Assembly (NCBI GenBank): GCA_905480605.1
Contig: CAJQRD010000024.1
Coordinates: 1-47,993 of the forward strand
Direction of reading: 5' to 3'
Length of the DNA stretch: 47,993 nucleotides
From: an uncultured Saprospiraceae bacterium
GTDB lineage: Bacteria > Bacteroidota > Bacteroidia > Chitinophagales > Saprospiraceae
The notes beneath the pieces are model-generated. The model ran no database searches and was not told the DNA's origin. It saw only the letters and a list, made by a program, of their open reading frames with translations. Shown here piece by piece: positions 7,978 to 16,640 of the stretch (position 1 is its first letter; each line of letters opens with the position of its first letter). Both the position numbers and the translations under genes were made by a program.

Positions 7978-9338
7978 TTTCCCAGTTCAGGATCAGCATT
8001 TCGAAGGTCAACATGCATCAAGTATCCTTCAAAATAATGTTTTCGAGCCTTCAGGTAAGGATATATATAATGCTCGGAACCAAGCAACTCAGCTGCTCGT
8101 TCAAGATAAGCAGGATAAAGTTTGTATTTGGACTCTAAAGTTATTTTTGAGAAGGCTCCTTCCTCTGGGTCATTTTCCATCATCTTTTTAAGTACCTGTT
8201 GCGCATCATCCTGCAAGGCAGCGGCGTAGTTTCTACGCATCGTATTGTACAGTTTTTCTAACTTAGGCTCCTGGATCAATTGTTTATAATAAAAATCAGC
8301 ACAGGCGTCAGCAGGTAATAAGAATACCTTGTTTTCCAAAGCCTGATTGAAAGCCACATATTGCTCTTGAATTGTAGTATCTAATGCTGCCAAGATATCA
8401 TCTTCAATTCCCCGGGATACCGTAGCATTAAAATATTGCATCTTCTCTTTTTTCCCTTTTTTGAGTTGTGCTAAAAGTTCAGGAAAGACGTTGCTTAACT
8501 TTTCCGTTTTGCTCCCTATAACCATAGGGTTTTGGCTTTGCGGAGCAACTTCACCAGTTACATTATCTTCAAGATATCGACCGATTTCTTTGAGGGTCAC
8601 GATATTGTCGTCATTGTTGTCTGCCATGCCAGAAAGTCCGTCGAGCAAGTGATAGCTGAATGCACCTCGACCACCTCCCCACTGCTCTCCTTCGATGCTG
8701 TATTCGTCGGGTTGACAAGAAAGGATTTTGATCTCGTTGGCAAATTGTCCAGCGAGGTTTGCAGCTGTAGCTTGAGCGCCTCCTATGGAACTGCCCGCCA
8801 ACTTTCCGCTTCTACAAGCATCTGTGATCAGAGTTACTTTTACCTTATTTTGAAGAGAAAGTGTGCTGACAATATCCTTGAGAAAAAACAAAGAATATGT
8901 GCCTCCACCTGTATAAGCTAAGGAAGGAGCATCCCAACAAAGTAGAAAGCCTGGTTGGCTCATGGATCTCCGTTCAACATCTCCGTGTCCAGAAAAATAA
9001 ATTATTACTTTATCTCCTTCTTTGCACTCGTCCACCAGCCACCAAAGTGCTGCATCAAATTTTCCAAGTGTAACTTGTTCGTTGGTTAATAATTTGAGGT
9101 GATCCTCATCCAGTTCACCACCTGCAGGCGATCGCAAAAAATTAGCGAATGCCTCTGCATCTTTATCGGCAAATTGTAAATCTGGAATTCCCTCGTCCTG
9201 ATAGTTGGAGATACCAACAACAACGGCGTAAGTTTGTCCTGTCGCTGCACTTTTATTTAAAATTGGAGTCAAACCTTTTTCTTGAGCGAACAAAGAAAAA
9301 GTTACAAATGCGATTGAAAAAACGAGTAGGTATTTCAT
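7968..9338 (-). CDS. Caspase-like (C14) part of the split caspase/TPR paralogue
   Basis: A 456-residue frame starting at MKYLLVFS, chosen because it aligns with MKYILVLL of the paralogue and opens a signal peptide; the longer frame to 9440 adds 34 unsupported residues. His118 (YFSGHGD) and Cys175 (ITDACRSGK) sit at the same positions as in the paralogue, and an EF-hand-like loop begins at Asp240 (DNNDDNIVTLKE). The frame stops at TAG 7968-7970, directly after a run of seven A (complement of 7974-7980); eight A would keep the TPR part in frame. The run reads as codons GGA AAA AAA, so A AAA AAA is also a canonical -1 slippery heptamer. Either a mutation, a sequencing error or programmed slippage explains the split. 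Confidence 0.88.
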   Translation of the reverse strand: MKYLLVFSIAFVTFSLFAQEKGLTPILNKSAATGQTYAVVVGISNYQDEGIPDLQFADKDAEAFANFLRSPAGGELDEDHLKLLTNEQVTLGKFDAALWWLVDECKEGDKVIIYFSGHGDVERRSMSQPGFLLCWDAPSLAYTGGGTYSLFFLKDIVSTLSLQNKVKVTLITDACRSGKLAGSSIGGAQATAANLAGQFANEIKILSCQPDEYSIEGEQWGGGRGAFSYHLLDGLSGMADNNDDNIVTLKEIGRYLEDNVTGEVAPQSQNPMVIGSKTEKLSNVFPELLAQLKKGKKEKMQYFNATVSRGIEDDILAALDTTIQEQYVAFNQALENKVFLLPADACADFYYKQLIQEPKLEKLYNTMRRNYAAALQDDAQQVLKKMMENDPEEGAFSKITLESKYKLYPAYLERAAELLGSEHYIYPYLKARKHYFEGYLMHVDLRNADPELGKKY

Positions 9339-10122
9339 GATTCTGCTATTTATATCAAAGAGGCTTTTAAATCTAAAAAAATGCAGTAAAAAATATTTTA
9401 CAAACGAATGTTTTATCCCTTCTTCGCTTGAAATTATCACATATATTATTTAAATTAATATAATTTGATCCTTTGTAATACTCGACTTAGCTTATATCTC
9501 AGTTAAAACTTCAAAGACACGCAGACGGCTACGAATGTGTTTTTAACCTTAAAATCAAACTGATTAAAAATAAATCTAAAGTGACATCTCCAAACAAAAA
9601 TGATATAAGTAATCCTGTATTTTTGGAGTTATGTGTCCTTAAATATAATCATTACAATTATAAATAAAGAAGTTACCTAAAAGTGTTACCTAGAAAGGAA
9701 GTTATTTCAAATGACTCATTGGTCTCAAAACCCCTAAGGTTGTAAAGCACTGATTTTATAACTTCATTTTCCTGTTCTATATATAGATAACCGTTCGTAT
9801 TAATAGTGTGACCTATTTATATCATTAGCTATGCTGTGCTAAATATTTAAAGAAAGAATATTGAAAAATTGATTTCAAGAACAAAGTATTCTTTTTCCAT
9901 ATTATTACAATATTTTGAGAAATAATTGTAAAACTATATCAGATTAGGGCTTTTGCTTTTTAGCTAATAAGGATCTTGTGTATGACAATATGCATAAAAT
10001 CAACTTTTCTTTTTCAGCAAAAGAATTAATAGCAGATTAAATCAAAGATAAAACAGTTAATCCCGCAATGCCAATACTTATTTTGTATATTTATTCTGAA
10101 ATCAATACAAAATACTAATATT
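9339..10122. other. Intergenic region, about 780 bp, between divergent genes
   Basis: AT-rich sequence between the caspase paralogue (minus strand) and the SnoaL-like lipoprotein gene (plus strand). It must contain both promoters. No convincing coding frame or structured element was recognised. Confidence 0.5.
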
Positions 10123-10611
10123 ATGAAAAAAAACATTAAATTATTTGGACTTTTGGCGCTTTTGGCTGTGATTATTTCAGCTTGTGCAACTCCCGAAAAA
10201 GAGGAAGTCCTTGATATGGAAAAGGTTAAAAATGAAATCCAAGCAATGGAAGATGCCTATGCTGCAGGTGAAAAAGCAAAAGATGCTGATGCTGTAGCTG
10301 CATATTACAGCGAAGATGCTATAAGTTATAGTCGAAATAAACAACCTCTTTCAGGTAAGGCAGCCATAAGGAAGAATATTGCTGATAGTATTGCTAAAGA
10401 TACAACAGAAAGTTACAACGTATATAAGGTTGTAGACTTATTTGCTGAAGGTGATATAGCGGTCGAGATTGGTTCTTGGACTGAATTCGATTCTTCTGGT
10501 GTCGAAAAAGAGAATGGAAATTATATGTCTTATTTCAAGAAACAAGATGGTAAATATATATGTATTCGAGATATGAGTACGACTACATCTCCTGTTAAGT
10601 CAGGTATGTAA
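10123..10611 (+). CDS. SnoaL-like/DUF4440 lipoprotein
   Basis: A 162-residue lipoprotein: a basic n-region (MKKNIK), a hydrophobic core and the lipobox IISAC with Cys21. Residues about 33-155 form an NTF2-like fold of the SnoaL/DUF4440 type, recognisable from the pattern AYAAGEKAKDADAVAAYYSEDA, then a KAAIRKNI helix and paired strands ending in YFKKQDGKYICIRDMST. Such domains often bind small hydrophobic molecules or catalyse isomerisation, but many lipoprotein members have no known activity. The gene stands alone with a hairpin downstream. Confidence 0.82.
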   Translation: MKKNIKLFGLLALLAVIISACATPEKEEVLDMEKVKNEIQAMEDAYAAGEKAKDADAVAAYYSEDAISYSRNKQPLSGKAAIRKNIADSIAKDTTESYNVYKVVDLFAEGDIAVEIGSWTEFDSSGVEKENGNYMSYFKKQDGKYICIRDMSTTTSPVKSGM

Positions 10612-10645
10612 ACCAGAAAGTAGTGTAATAAATTAAATAAGTTTT

Positions 10646-10697
10646 GATAACTGTCCATCTCTTCTGACGTCTAGATTATAGAAGAGATGGAGTTATC
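10646..10697 (+). terminator. Long imperfect hairpin downstream of the SnoaL-like gene
   Basis: GATAACT-GT-CCATCTCTTCT pairs with AGAAGAGATGG-AGTTATC, 18 base pairs with a two-base bulge and a loop of about 14 bases. It lies 35 bases after the stop codon. There is no long T tail, so terminator function is likely but not certain. Confidence 0.65.
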
Positions 10698-10921
10698 ACT
10701 AATTTGATACAATAATATTTACCTTTAGTTATTCTAAAAGATTCCTTTGCTAAAAAAGCAAAACTAGAAATTTGTATAAAAACGATAATTACTTGACTAA
10801 AAAGTGTTATTTTTTTGATACAAGGAAGTCTCAAAAAGATTATGATTTAAAAACTTCAATAGTAAAATTGTAGGAAACTCCTATCTAAGCATAATTTTAG
10901 AGAGAAAAACTCAAAGTTTAA

Positions 10922-12565
10922 TCAACCACCATAACCTTTTGGCATTTTTCGAACTTTAGAATTTTGTTCAAAATCAAAAGCCCACATCAATAGTTGTTCT
11001 TCTTCAAATGGTCTTGCAATAAATGTTAAACTAACGGGTTCCCCTGATACTTTATAGCCCATAGGTACCGCTATGCAAGGATACTGTGCTACAGCAGCAT
11101 AACCAGCGTGATAATTATTAATAGAAACAACACCATCAAGATTGTGCATTTGCATTTGATCTTCAAAGTACTTCCTTCCATTCCTCATCAAATCTGATTT
11201 TATTTTTTCAAATTCTTCAGTACTTGTAGTATCATTTGAGATTCCTTCAAATAGTTTTTGACCATAAGGTATGTGTCCTGAAGTATCTTTAAGGTTATAG
11301 TCCATCACGTCATCGATAGTACGTACGTCGATATTTTTTTCCGCATACTTCTCTAAGTACACTGCCAAGTCATTTTTCATATCAATATTGAGTAAGGTCA
11401 AAAATCCTTTTAACTCAACTTCTGTTTGTTCAATTTCAACAACTACAGTTCCGTATTCTTTTAACTTTTGTATTGTTAAGTTATAAATGGAATCCCCTTC
11501 CATAAGATATTTGAATGCGCCGATACGTTTACCATTAAGACCTCCAATTTTCAAAGCACTCAAATCAACTTGATTTTGGTTAGCCTTTATCGAGTAACTG
11601 TCAGACATATCTTTGCCCATCATTGCCGATAACAAAATGGCATTGTCAATAACATTTTTTGTCATTGGGCCTGGTGTATCTAAGGTACTTGAAATGGGCA
11701 CGATCCCACTCCGACTTAATTTACCAACCGTAGGCTTCATTCCAACAATTGAATTTTGACTAGAAGGAGATAATATTGATCCTGATGTTTCAGTTCCAAC
11801 AGCTGCTGCTGCATAATTTGCCGCAGCTGTCACTCCGCTACCTGCACTAGATCCACCTGTCTCAAATACCTTCCTGCCATATGGGTTTAATGTTTGTCCA
11901 CCAATCGCACTATACCCCAATGGACATCCAGAGCATAAAAAATAAGCCCATTCACTTAGATTTAATTTACCCAGAATAATAGCCCCACGTTTTTTCATTT
12001 GCTTGACAACAAAAGCATCATCTGTTTGATTATCCTTCAACACATGGGCGCCTGCCGTAGTTGGCATATCTAATGTATTGATATTATCCTTTAGCATAAT
12101 TGGCATACCATATATTGGGTGAATACCCTTTTTACTATCTAATTGTTGTGCTTGCTCAACAGCTTTTGGGTTTATATCAATAATCGCATGTAAAGCTGAA
12201 TCTTTATTGCTTTCATATTTTAATATTCTAAACAAGTACCATTGTGCCAATTGCTTGTATGTCATTTTTCTACTCCTAACAGATTCTTGCAACTGAAGCA
12301 TGTTTTTCTCAAGAATAAGTGGCAATAATCTATCGTAGTCATCTTGAGAAAAATCAACCAACTGTTTGTTTATTTTATCAAACAATATTCCTTTGTCTAA
12401 GAACTTGGATTGTATAAGCTTAAATTGCATGCGTCCACTTTCATGTGTAGAACTAGCATCAATTTCTCCTGATTGGTCATATCTTTGCCATTGAGTACTA
12501 GGGGGCTGTTTAGAAGGCTTACAGGTTGATAGAAAAAGTAGTGATAAAAATATAAATAAACGCAT
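10922..12565 (-). CDS. Amidase-signature-family lipoprotein
   Basis: A 547-residue amidase-signature enzyme. The ATG at 12565 (MRLFIFL) is preferred over an upstream TTG because it opens a short lipoprotein signal with lipobox FLSTC (Cys15). The Ser-cisSer-Lys triad is visible: Lys159 in MLKDNI, Ser239 in GGSSAGSG and Ser263 in ETSGSI. Family enzymes hydrolyse amides; the lipid anchor puts this one at a membrane facing the periplasm or surface. The substrate is unknown, and peptide amides, fatty amides or nitrogen scavenging are all possible. It lies 59 bp downstream of the HupE-like gene on the same strand, so co-transcription is possible. Confidence 0.9.
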   Translation of the reverse strand: MRLFIFLSLLFLSTCKPSKQPPSTQWQRYDQSGEIDASSTHESGRMQFKLIQSKFLDKGILFDKINKQLVDFSQDDYDRLLPLILEKNMLQLQESVRSRKMTYKQLAQWYLFRILKYESNKDSALHAIIDINPKAVEQAQQLDSKKGIHPIYGMPIMLKDNINTLDMPTTAGAHVLKDNQTDDAFVVKQMKKRGAIILGKLNLSEWAYFLCSGCPLGYSAIGGQTLNPYGRKVFETGGSSAGSGVTAAANYAAAAVGTETSGSILSPSSQNSIVGMKPTVGKLSRSGIVPISSTLDTPGPMTKNVIDNAILLSAMMGKDMSDSYSIKANQNQVDLSALKIGGLNGKRIGAFKYLMEGDSIYNLTIQKLKEYGTVVVEIEQTEVELKGFLTLLNIDMKNDLAVYLEKYAEKNIDVRTIDDVMDYNLKDTSGHIPYGQKLFEGISNDTTSTEEFEKIKSDLMRNGRKYFEDQMQMHNLDGVVSINNYHAGYAAVAQYPCIAVPMGYKVSGEPVSLTFIARPFEEEQLLMWAFDFEQNSKVRKMPKGYGG

Positions 12566-12624
12566 AATCAAATTTTCTCAATGAAGTGATATAAAAGCAT
12601 ATTACGAAAAAACTAGACATGGTT

Positions 12625-13182
12625 CTATATTCTTTCAAAAACCATTTTTAGTGCCCATAATAATATAAACCCTGAAATACCATACACCCAATATTTTTGT
12701 TTGACTCTAAAAAATCGAACAGCAATAAATCCTAAGACCAAAGTCAACAGTACTATTACAATCTGAGCCAATTCAACGCCGATATTAAATGCAAAAAGTG
12801 GCCATACAATTTCATCTTTACCCAATATAGATTTAAAAAAGTTAGAGAAACCCATTCCATGGATTAATCCAAATATTAATGCCGTAGTGTACTTAACACT
12901 GACTTTGCTTTTACTAAATTCAACAATATTAAAAACTGCAGTAATAAATATAGTGACAGCAATTAATATTTCAACCATTGAAGAGTTGACTTTTATTATA
13001 TCCGAAGAAGCAAGTGCCAAAGTCAATGAATGGCCAAAGGTAAAAGCAGTTGCAAGCAATACCACTTTTTTCCAATCTTTTAAAACAAAAGGAACAGTAA
13101 GGACTAAAATAAATAAAACATGATCAAGACCATTAGGATCTAAAATATGTTCAAACCCCAACTTTAAATAAGAAGTAAACAT
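12625..13182 (-). CDS. HupE/UreJ-like integral membrane protein
   Basis: A 185-residue protein with about six membrane helices. The N-terminal GFEHILDPNGLDHVLFIL and the later TFGHSLTLALAS and GLIHGMGFSNFF carry the conserved histidines of the HupE/UreJ_2 family, which may handle nickel or a related metal. No urease or hydrogenase gene lies nearby, so the specific role is open; many Bacteroidota carry this family as a stand-alone gene. It sits 50 bp downstream of the metalloprotease-like lipoprotein gene on the same strand. Confidence 0.85.
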   Translation of the reverse strand: MFTSYLKLGFEHILDPNGLDHVLFILVLTVPFVLKDWKKVVLLATAFTFGHSLTLALASSDIIKVNSSMVEILIAVTIFITAVFNIVEFSKSKVSVKYTTALIFGLIHGMGFSNFFKSILGKDEIVWPLFAFNIGVELAQIVIVLLTLVLGFIAVRFFRVKQKYWVYGISGFILLWALKMVFERI

Positions 13183-13232
13183 CTAAGTTAATTTCTCACA
13201 AAATTAAAGTTTCATATTAGAAATCCCAACTC

Positions 13233-13724
13233 TTAATTATTTGAAAACAATTCATCAAGGTAATATGTGCGATTATTCGTATTATAAGCCACATTGCAAT
13301 TCGTCAGACCACTATGCATAATACTTGTACAAACTCCATTGTTAAAGCTAGATTCAAGGTGACCCCGCATCAAAACACAATGGCCCAATTCATGAAAAAC
13401 TACAAACTCCCTTTGCACATTGCTGTTCCGATACCAAAAATCAGTATCTATTGTCACATGAGTTAGATGTGATCCGTATTGACATGTTCCTGCAACATTG
13501 GTTTCAGGAATATTTTGAATTTCTCCAGTAATTTTAAGAAGATTAAGGTCATAAGTCAGTCCTCGTTTGCGGGCTTCGGCCTCAAAGCTTTCGTAATAAG
13601 ACCATAGTCTTTGATCGACATCTTCATATGCTTGAATAGTATTGGTTTGATTTTCAGATGGAAATATATCTGTTTGACAAGACATCAGAAATGAGGCGCT
13701 GATAAGAAGAGTTATTGCTTTCAT
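13233..13724 (-). CDS. Putative zinc-metalloprotease lipoprotein (HExxHxxxxxxH)
   Basis: A 163-residue lipoprotein (lipobox SFLMSC, Cys16). Residues 111-122 read HELGHCVLMRGH, giving HExxH with a third histidine seven residues after the second. This pattern is typical of metzincin-like or related zinc peptidases. The protein is short for a full protease: about 90 residues precede the motif and 40 follow. It is probably a minimal periplasmic peptidase; no specific family is claimed. A HELGH motif alone does not prove activity. Confidence 0.72.
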   Translation of the reverse strand: MKAITLLISASFLMSCQTDIFPSENQTNTIQAYEDVDQRLWSYYESFEAEARKRGLTYDLNLLKITGEIQNIPETNVAGTCQYGSHLTHVTIDTDFWYRNSNVQREFVVFHELGHCVLMRGHLESSFNNGVCTSIMHSGLTNCNVAYNTNNRTYYLDELFSNN

Positions 13725-13932
13725 ACTTTTCAGAATTAATGGTTATAAAATTGTATAAAAGCTTCATAGAGTTTGTATTAGTTGACAGTTAAAACATAGA
13801 AAATTCTTAAGTTATTATATAGGGTGCTGATTTTAGAAAAAATTAACTAAATGATTAATGACTTCCCAGGTCCATTATAGAAAAAAGTTATTTCATTAAG
13901 TTTATCAATGACTATTGATTTTAAACAAAGGA

Positions 13933-13964
13933 GACCTGTCAGGACTTATAAGATCTGACAGGTC
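13933..13964 (-). terminator. Rho-independent terminator after the T9SS F5/8-C protein gene
   Basis: A perfect 10-bp stem, GACCTGTCAG pairing with CTGACAGGTC, around a 12-base loop. On the minus strand it lies 26 bases after the stop codon of the gene ending at 13990 and is followed by a T-rich stretch. Flanking bases extend the pairing imperfectly. Confidence 0.75.
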
Positions 13965-13989
13965 GCCTTGCACTAAAAATATCAATGGG

Positions 13990-14907
13990 TTACTGCACTG
14001 TAAGGCGCTCCAACTCTTTTCCGTCTTTAGTTGTATATAAAACGTTATACACACCTAGCTCTAGCTTAAAGGTTCTAATATGCTTTTGAAAAATACCATT
14101 ACTTAAAAATTCAACATCTATAAGATTTATAATCTTCTTATTGTCCTTACCTACAATATCAATTTTTACTTGACCGGGATTCTCTAAAAAGAATTCAATG
14201 ATCTGTGTGTCGGAATCAGGAACAGGCAAAACCTTTAATATATCTTTAGGTTTACTTTTGCTTTTAATTTCTTCACTTTCCTCATCCTGAGCTGAAGTTG
14301 TACATTGTTCAATAAATGCTTCAAAATTTGAACCCAAAACTGTTTCAAATCCCGGTTTTAAATCAATTTGGTTTCCAGAAATATACATTACATAACCGTT
14401 AGCACCTATTGTATTTGAAGATTCTACCAGTTCAATGGCCGAATGAAAATTAGCAACTATTAAAGTATCACCCAAGGATAATGTATCAGTCAAACATTCA
14501 TTAAATGCATTGTTGATGCCTTCACAAACACATGCCTCATTTACAACATCGTTATCTGTAAAAGGATTGTTATCATTACATGGAACTCCGAGGTTTGCGC
14601 AAATTGCAGCATTGATTAATATTTTACCAAAACCTCTACATGCTTGTCCTGTACTCAATGACGTTATGAGAACATATCTTGCAATAGCATTATTAAAATC
14701 TGGACCAATAAAACCTGAATATTCAGAGGCACCATCAGACAATGGCCAATTATACAAACCAAGAGTTGTCCAATTTACACCATCAGTTGAATAATCGACA
14801 GCCACTTGTTCAAAACCTTGTTGGTAACCAATCTCAGCATTGTAGTTCCACACTTGAGATTCTTGCATAGCAAAGTTTTGATTAAAATCATACATGATCC
14901 AATGCAC
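13990..14907 (-). CDS. T9SS-exported F5/8-C-like protein, 5' end disrupted
   Basis: A 305-codon frame that opens inside a domain. HWIMYDF, VWNYNAE and VDYSTDGVNW are the middle of a discoidin (F5/8 type C)-like domain. A CNDNNPFTDNDVVNEACVC cysteine segment and a coathanger-type module (about residues 145-200, ending KPGFETVLGSNFEAFI) follow. The last 80 residues (VLPVPDSDTQIIEFFL to LERLTVQ) look like a T9SS sorting domain. The only in-frame start is a GTG at 14907, which gives no signal peptide. A signal peptide sits just upstream in another frame. The usual CYPDRHxT N-terminal part is absent. The gene is probably inactivated by a deletion with frame change. Confidence 0.75.
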   Translation of the reverse strand: MHWIMYDFNQNFAMQESQVWNYNAEIGYQQGFEQVAVDYSTDGVNWTTLGLYNWPLSDGASEYSGFIGPDFNNAIARYVLITSLSTGQACRGFGKILINAAICANLGVPCNDNNPFTDNDVVNEACVCEGINNAFNECLTDTLSLGDTLIVANFHSAIELVESSNTIGANGYVMYISGNQIDLKPGFETVLGSNFEAFIEQCTTSAQDEESEEIKSKSKPKDILKVLPVPDSDTQIIEFFLENPGQVKIDIVGKDNKKIINLIDVEFLSNGIFQKHIRTFKLELGVYNVLYTTKDGKELERLTVQ

Positions 14908-15016
14908 CTTGATACTGACCTTGTCCTAAAACATAGTTTTCAAGTTGCCCATTAAGAATTACCGAATTAGATAATATACACACCAATACTGCTGTGAAAT
15001 AGCTTAGTCTTTGCAT
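14888..15016 (-). pseudogene. Out-of-frame signal-peptide segment of the F5/8-C gene
   Basis: ATG at 15014-15016 opens a 42-codon frame with a good signal peptide (MQRLSYFTAVLVCILSN, then NGQ). It continues LENYVLGQGQYQGALDH and stops at TGA 14888-14890, inside the start of the main frame. The two frames differ by one base modulo three. The segment is most simply the detached 5' end of the same gene. Confidence 0.65.
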
Positions 15017-15500
15017 TTTATATATGCTTTAAAATTGAAAATAGATTACTCTCACCAATTAAATGGTGAACAAGGTTATTATTTGTTCAGGGGTATCTAT
15101 TAAGGGATAAACGCAAGTGGGTAGGTCAAAGATACTAAATCACGATCAAGTAATTTCTAAGGGGAAACACCAAAAATTAAATTTAATAAAATTATAAATC
15201 AAATATTCGATTAACAAATAATGAAAGTGGCTTATAACTTGCAAAAGCAAAATACTTATTGTTAAAAACTTATAGCTCTTAGCAATTTTTTATAAAAGCT
15301 TAAATACATTGGTTATCTGACCTGGTTCTGCGAAGAATAGAAAACCTTTGTTTTAAGCTCAGATCAGCTTTCACAAGAACTTAAAAAGCTTCGCTTTAGC
15401 TCGATAGTATTATGGAGATTACAATGCTATAAATGTAACTATGTCCTTATGAAAGTTTCTAACTTCCATGAAAAATTAGCAACGAAACTTTAAAACAACA
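15017..15500. other. Intergenic region, about 480 bp
   Basis: AT-rich sequence upstream of the disrupted T9SS gene and downstream of the small membrane protein gene, both on the minus strand. No gene, hairpin or repeat stood out. Confidence 0.45.
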
Positions 15501-15857
15501 TCAAGCTTTATCAGGGCCAAGGTCTTTCATATAAGTAATAAAAAACACAACGAAACACAATAAGTGTGTTAACATGGCGCCCATTTTCAAGGATATAATT
15601 GCCGAATGCATACCAAAACATATCATTGACAGCGCAGCGTGATAGCCCATCATTAACAGAAAAATCTTTTTAATAAATGCATTTTTATGATAGTCTTGAT
15701 ATGCAAAAACATTAACAAGACCCAATGCAAAAACAGCCATTCCATAAAGCTTACTAACACCAGTGACATCTACTTCAAACATCCACTCAGGATAAAAATA
15801 AATAACAACTGCGCCAAGCAATTCAATAATCCCACTAAACAAAAAAGCATATTTCAT
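15501..15857 (-). CDS. Small four-helix integral membrane protein, family not recognised
   Basis: 118 residues with four hydrophobic segments (about 4-22, 36-52, 64-82 and 88-108) and a charged C-terminus (KDLGPDKA). No catalytic or metal motif was recognised; the layout is like small DoxX- or DUF4345-type proteins, but this is not a firm assignment. It is divergent from a TetR regulator gene, with a palindrome in the middle of the shared 116-bp region, so it is the likely target of that regulator. Confidence 0.7.
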   Translation of the reverse strand: MKYAFLFSGIIELLGAVVIYFYPEWMFEVDVTGVSKLYGMAVFALGLVNVFAYQDYHKNAFIKKIFLLMMGYHAALSMICFGMHSAIISLKMGAMLTHLLCFVVFFITYMKDLGPDKA

Positions 15858-15902
15858 ATCAATTCCCTTATTTAATTATAATTCAATTATTTATCAAAGC
15901 AA

Positions 15903-15923
15903 TTTTACGCATTTACCGTAAAA
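15903..15923. promoter_or_regulatory. Candidate TetR operator between divergent genes
   Basis: TTTTACG (15903-15909), seven-base spacer, CGTAAAA (15917-15923): a perfect 7-bp inverted repeat, with a second nested dyad TTTAC-C-GTAAA. It lies 46 bases from the start of the membrane protein gene and 51 from the TetR start, where a TetR dimer could control both. Binding is inference. Confidence 0.5.
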
Positions 15924-15973
15924 ATAATACTCCAAATGTTATATTTACTAATTATTTGTAATGAGCTAAATTA

Positions 15974-16639
15974 ATGAAGGATTCAAAAAAGAGTTTAAAA
16001 GAGCAAAGGTTAATTGAAGCTGCAGAGATAGTATTCAACAAAGTTGGGTTTACCAATGCAAAAATGGAGGATATTGCTTCAGAAGCTGGCATTACCAAAG
16101 TAACTCTTTATTCATATTTTCAAAGCAAAGAAAACTTACAATTAGCGGTAACACACAAGGCTTTACAGTTGCTCATTGACAAGTATTACCTTACGATTAA
16201 CAGCAATAAGGAAAAGTCTGGATTAGATGGTACAATGGCTATTTTCAAATTGTTTATTGATTTTAGTGAGAAAAATTTTCTTTATTCCGAGGCACTTCTG
16301 AATTACTTTGCCATGATCAGATCTTCTGGATACGGGGATAATAATGAAAAACTAACTGAAGGTATTCGAGAAAGTGTTTATTTTAGAAAGCTGGAGGATA
16401 TACAGAACCTTCCGTTTAAATTAACCGTGCAAGAAATCATGCGAGGTAAGGAAGATGGAAGTATTAGAAGTGATCTCGATCCTATGATGGTTACTCTAGC
16501 TGCTTGGGCAGCATCAATTGGCTATATAAAAGTTGTATCTGCAACTCCTAACAATCTAAAACCCTTATTCAATGTTGATCTTGAAGCACTAAAGGCATTG
16601 CAATTGAAATCCGCCAATGAATTATTGAGAAAATCGTAA
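15974..16639 (+). CDS. TetR/AcrR-family transcriptional regulator
   Basis: 221 residues. The N-terminal domain (about 8-58) has the TetR helix-turn-helix pattern: EQRLIEAAEIVFNKVGF, then MEDIASEAGITKVTLYSYF and QSKENL. The C-terminal ligand domain is helical and unassigned. TetR proteins usually repress a divergent or linked gene until a small ligand binds; here the divergent membrane protein gene and the shared palindrome fit that model. The stop codon is one base from the stop of the convergent flavodoxin-like gene. Confidence 0.92.
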   Translation: MKDSKKSLKEQRLIEAAEIVFNKVGFTNAKMEDIASEAGITKVTLYSYFQSKENLQLAVTHKALQLLIDKYYLTINSNKEKSGLDGTMAIFKLFIDFSEKNFLYSEALLNYFAMIRSSGYGDNNEKLTEGIRESVYFRKLEDIQNLPFKLTVQEIMRGKEDGSIRSDLDPMMVTLAAWAASIGYIKVVSATPNNLKPLFNVDLEALKALQLKSANELLRKS

Positions 16640-16640
16640 C

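Noticed and set aside
9339-9440. N-terminal extension of the upstream caspase frame to 9440
   Set aside because: The paralogue and the signal peptide both support the ATG at 9338; the extra 34 residues have no counterpart.
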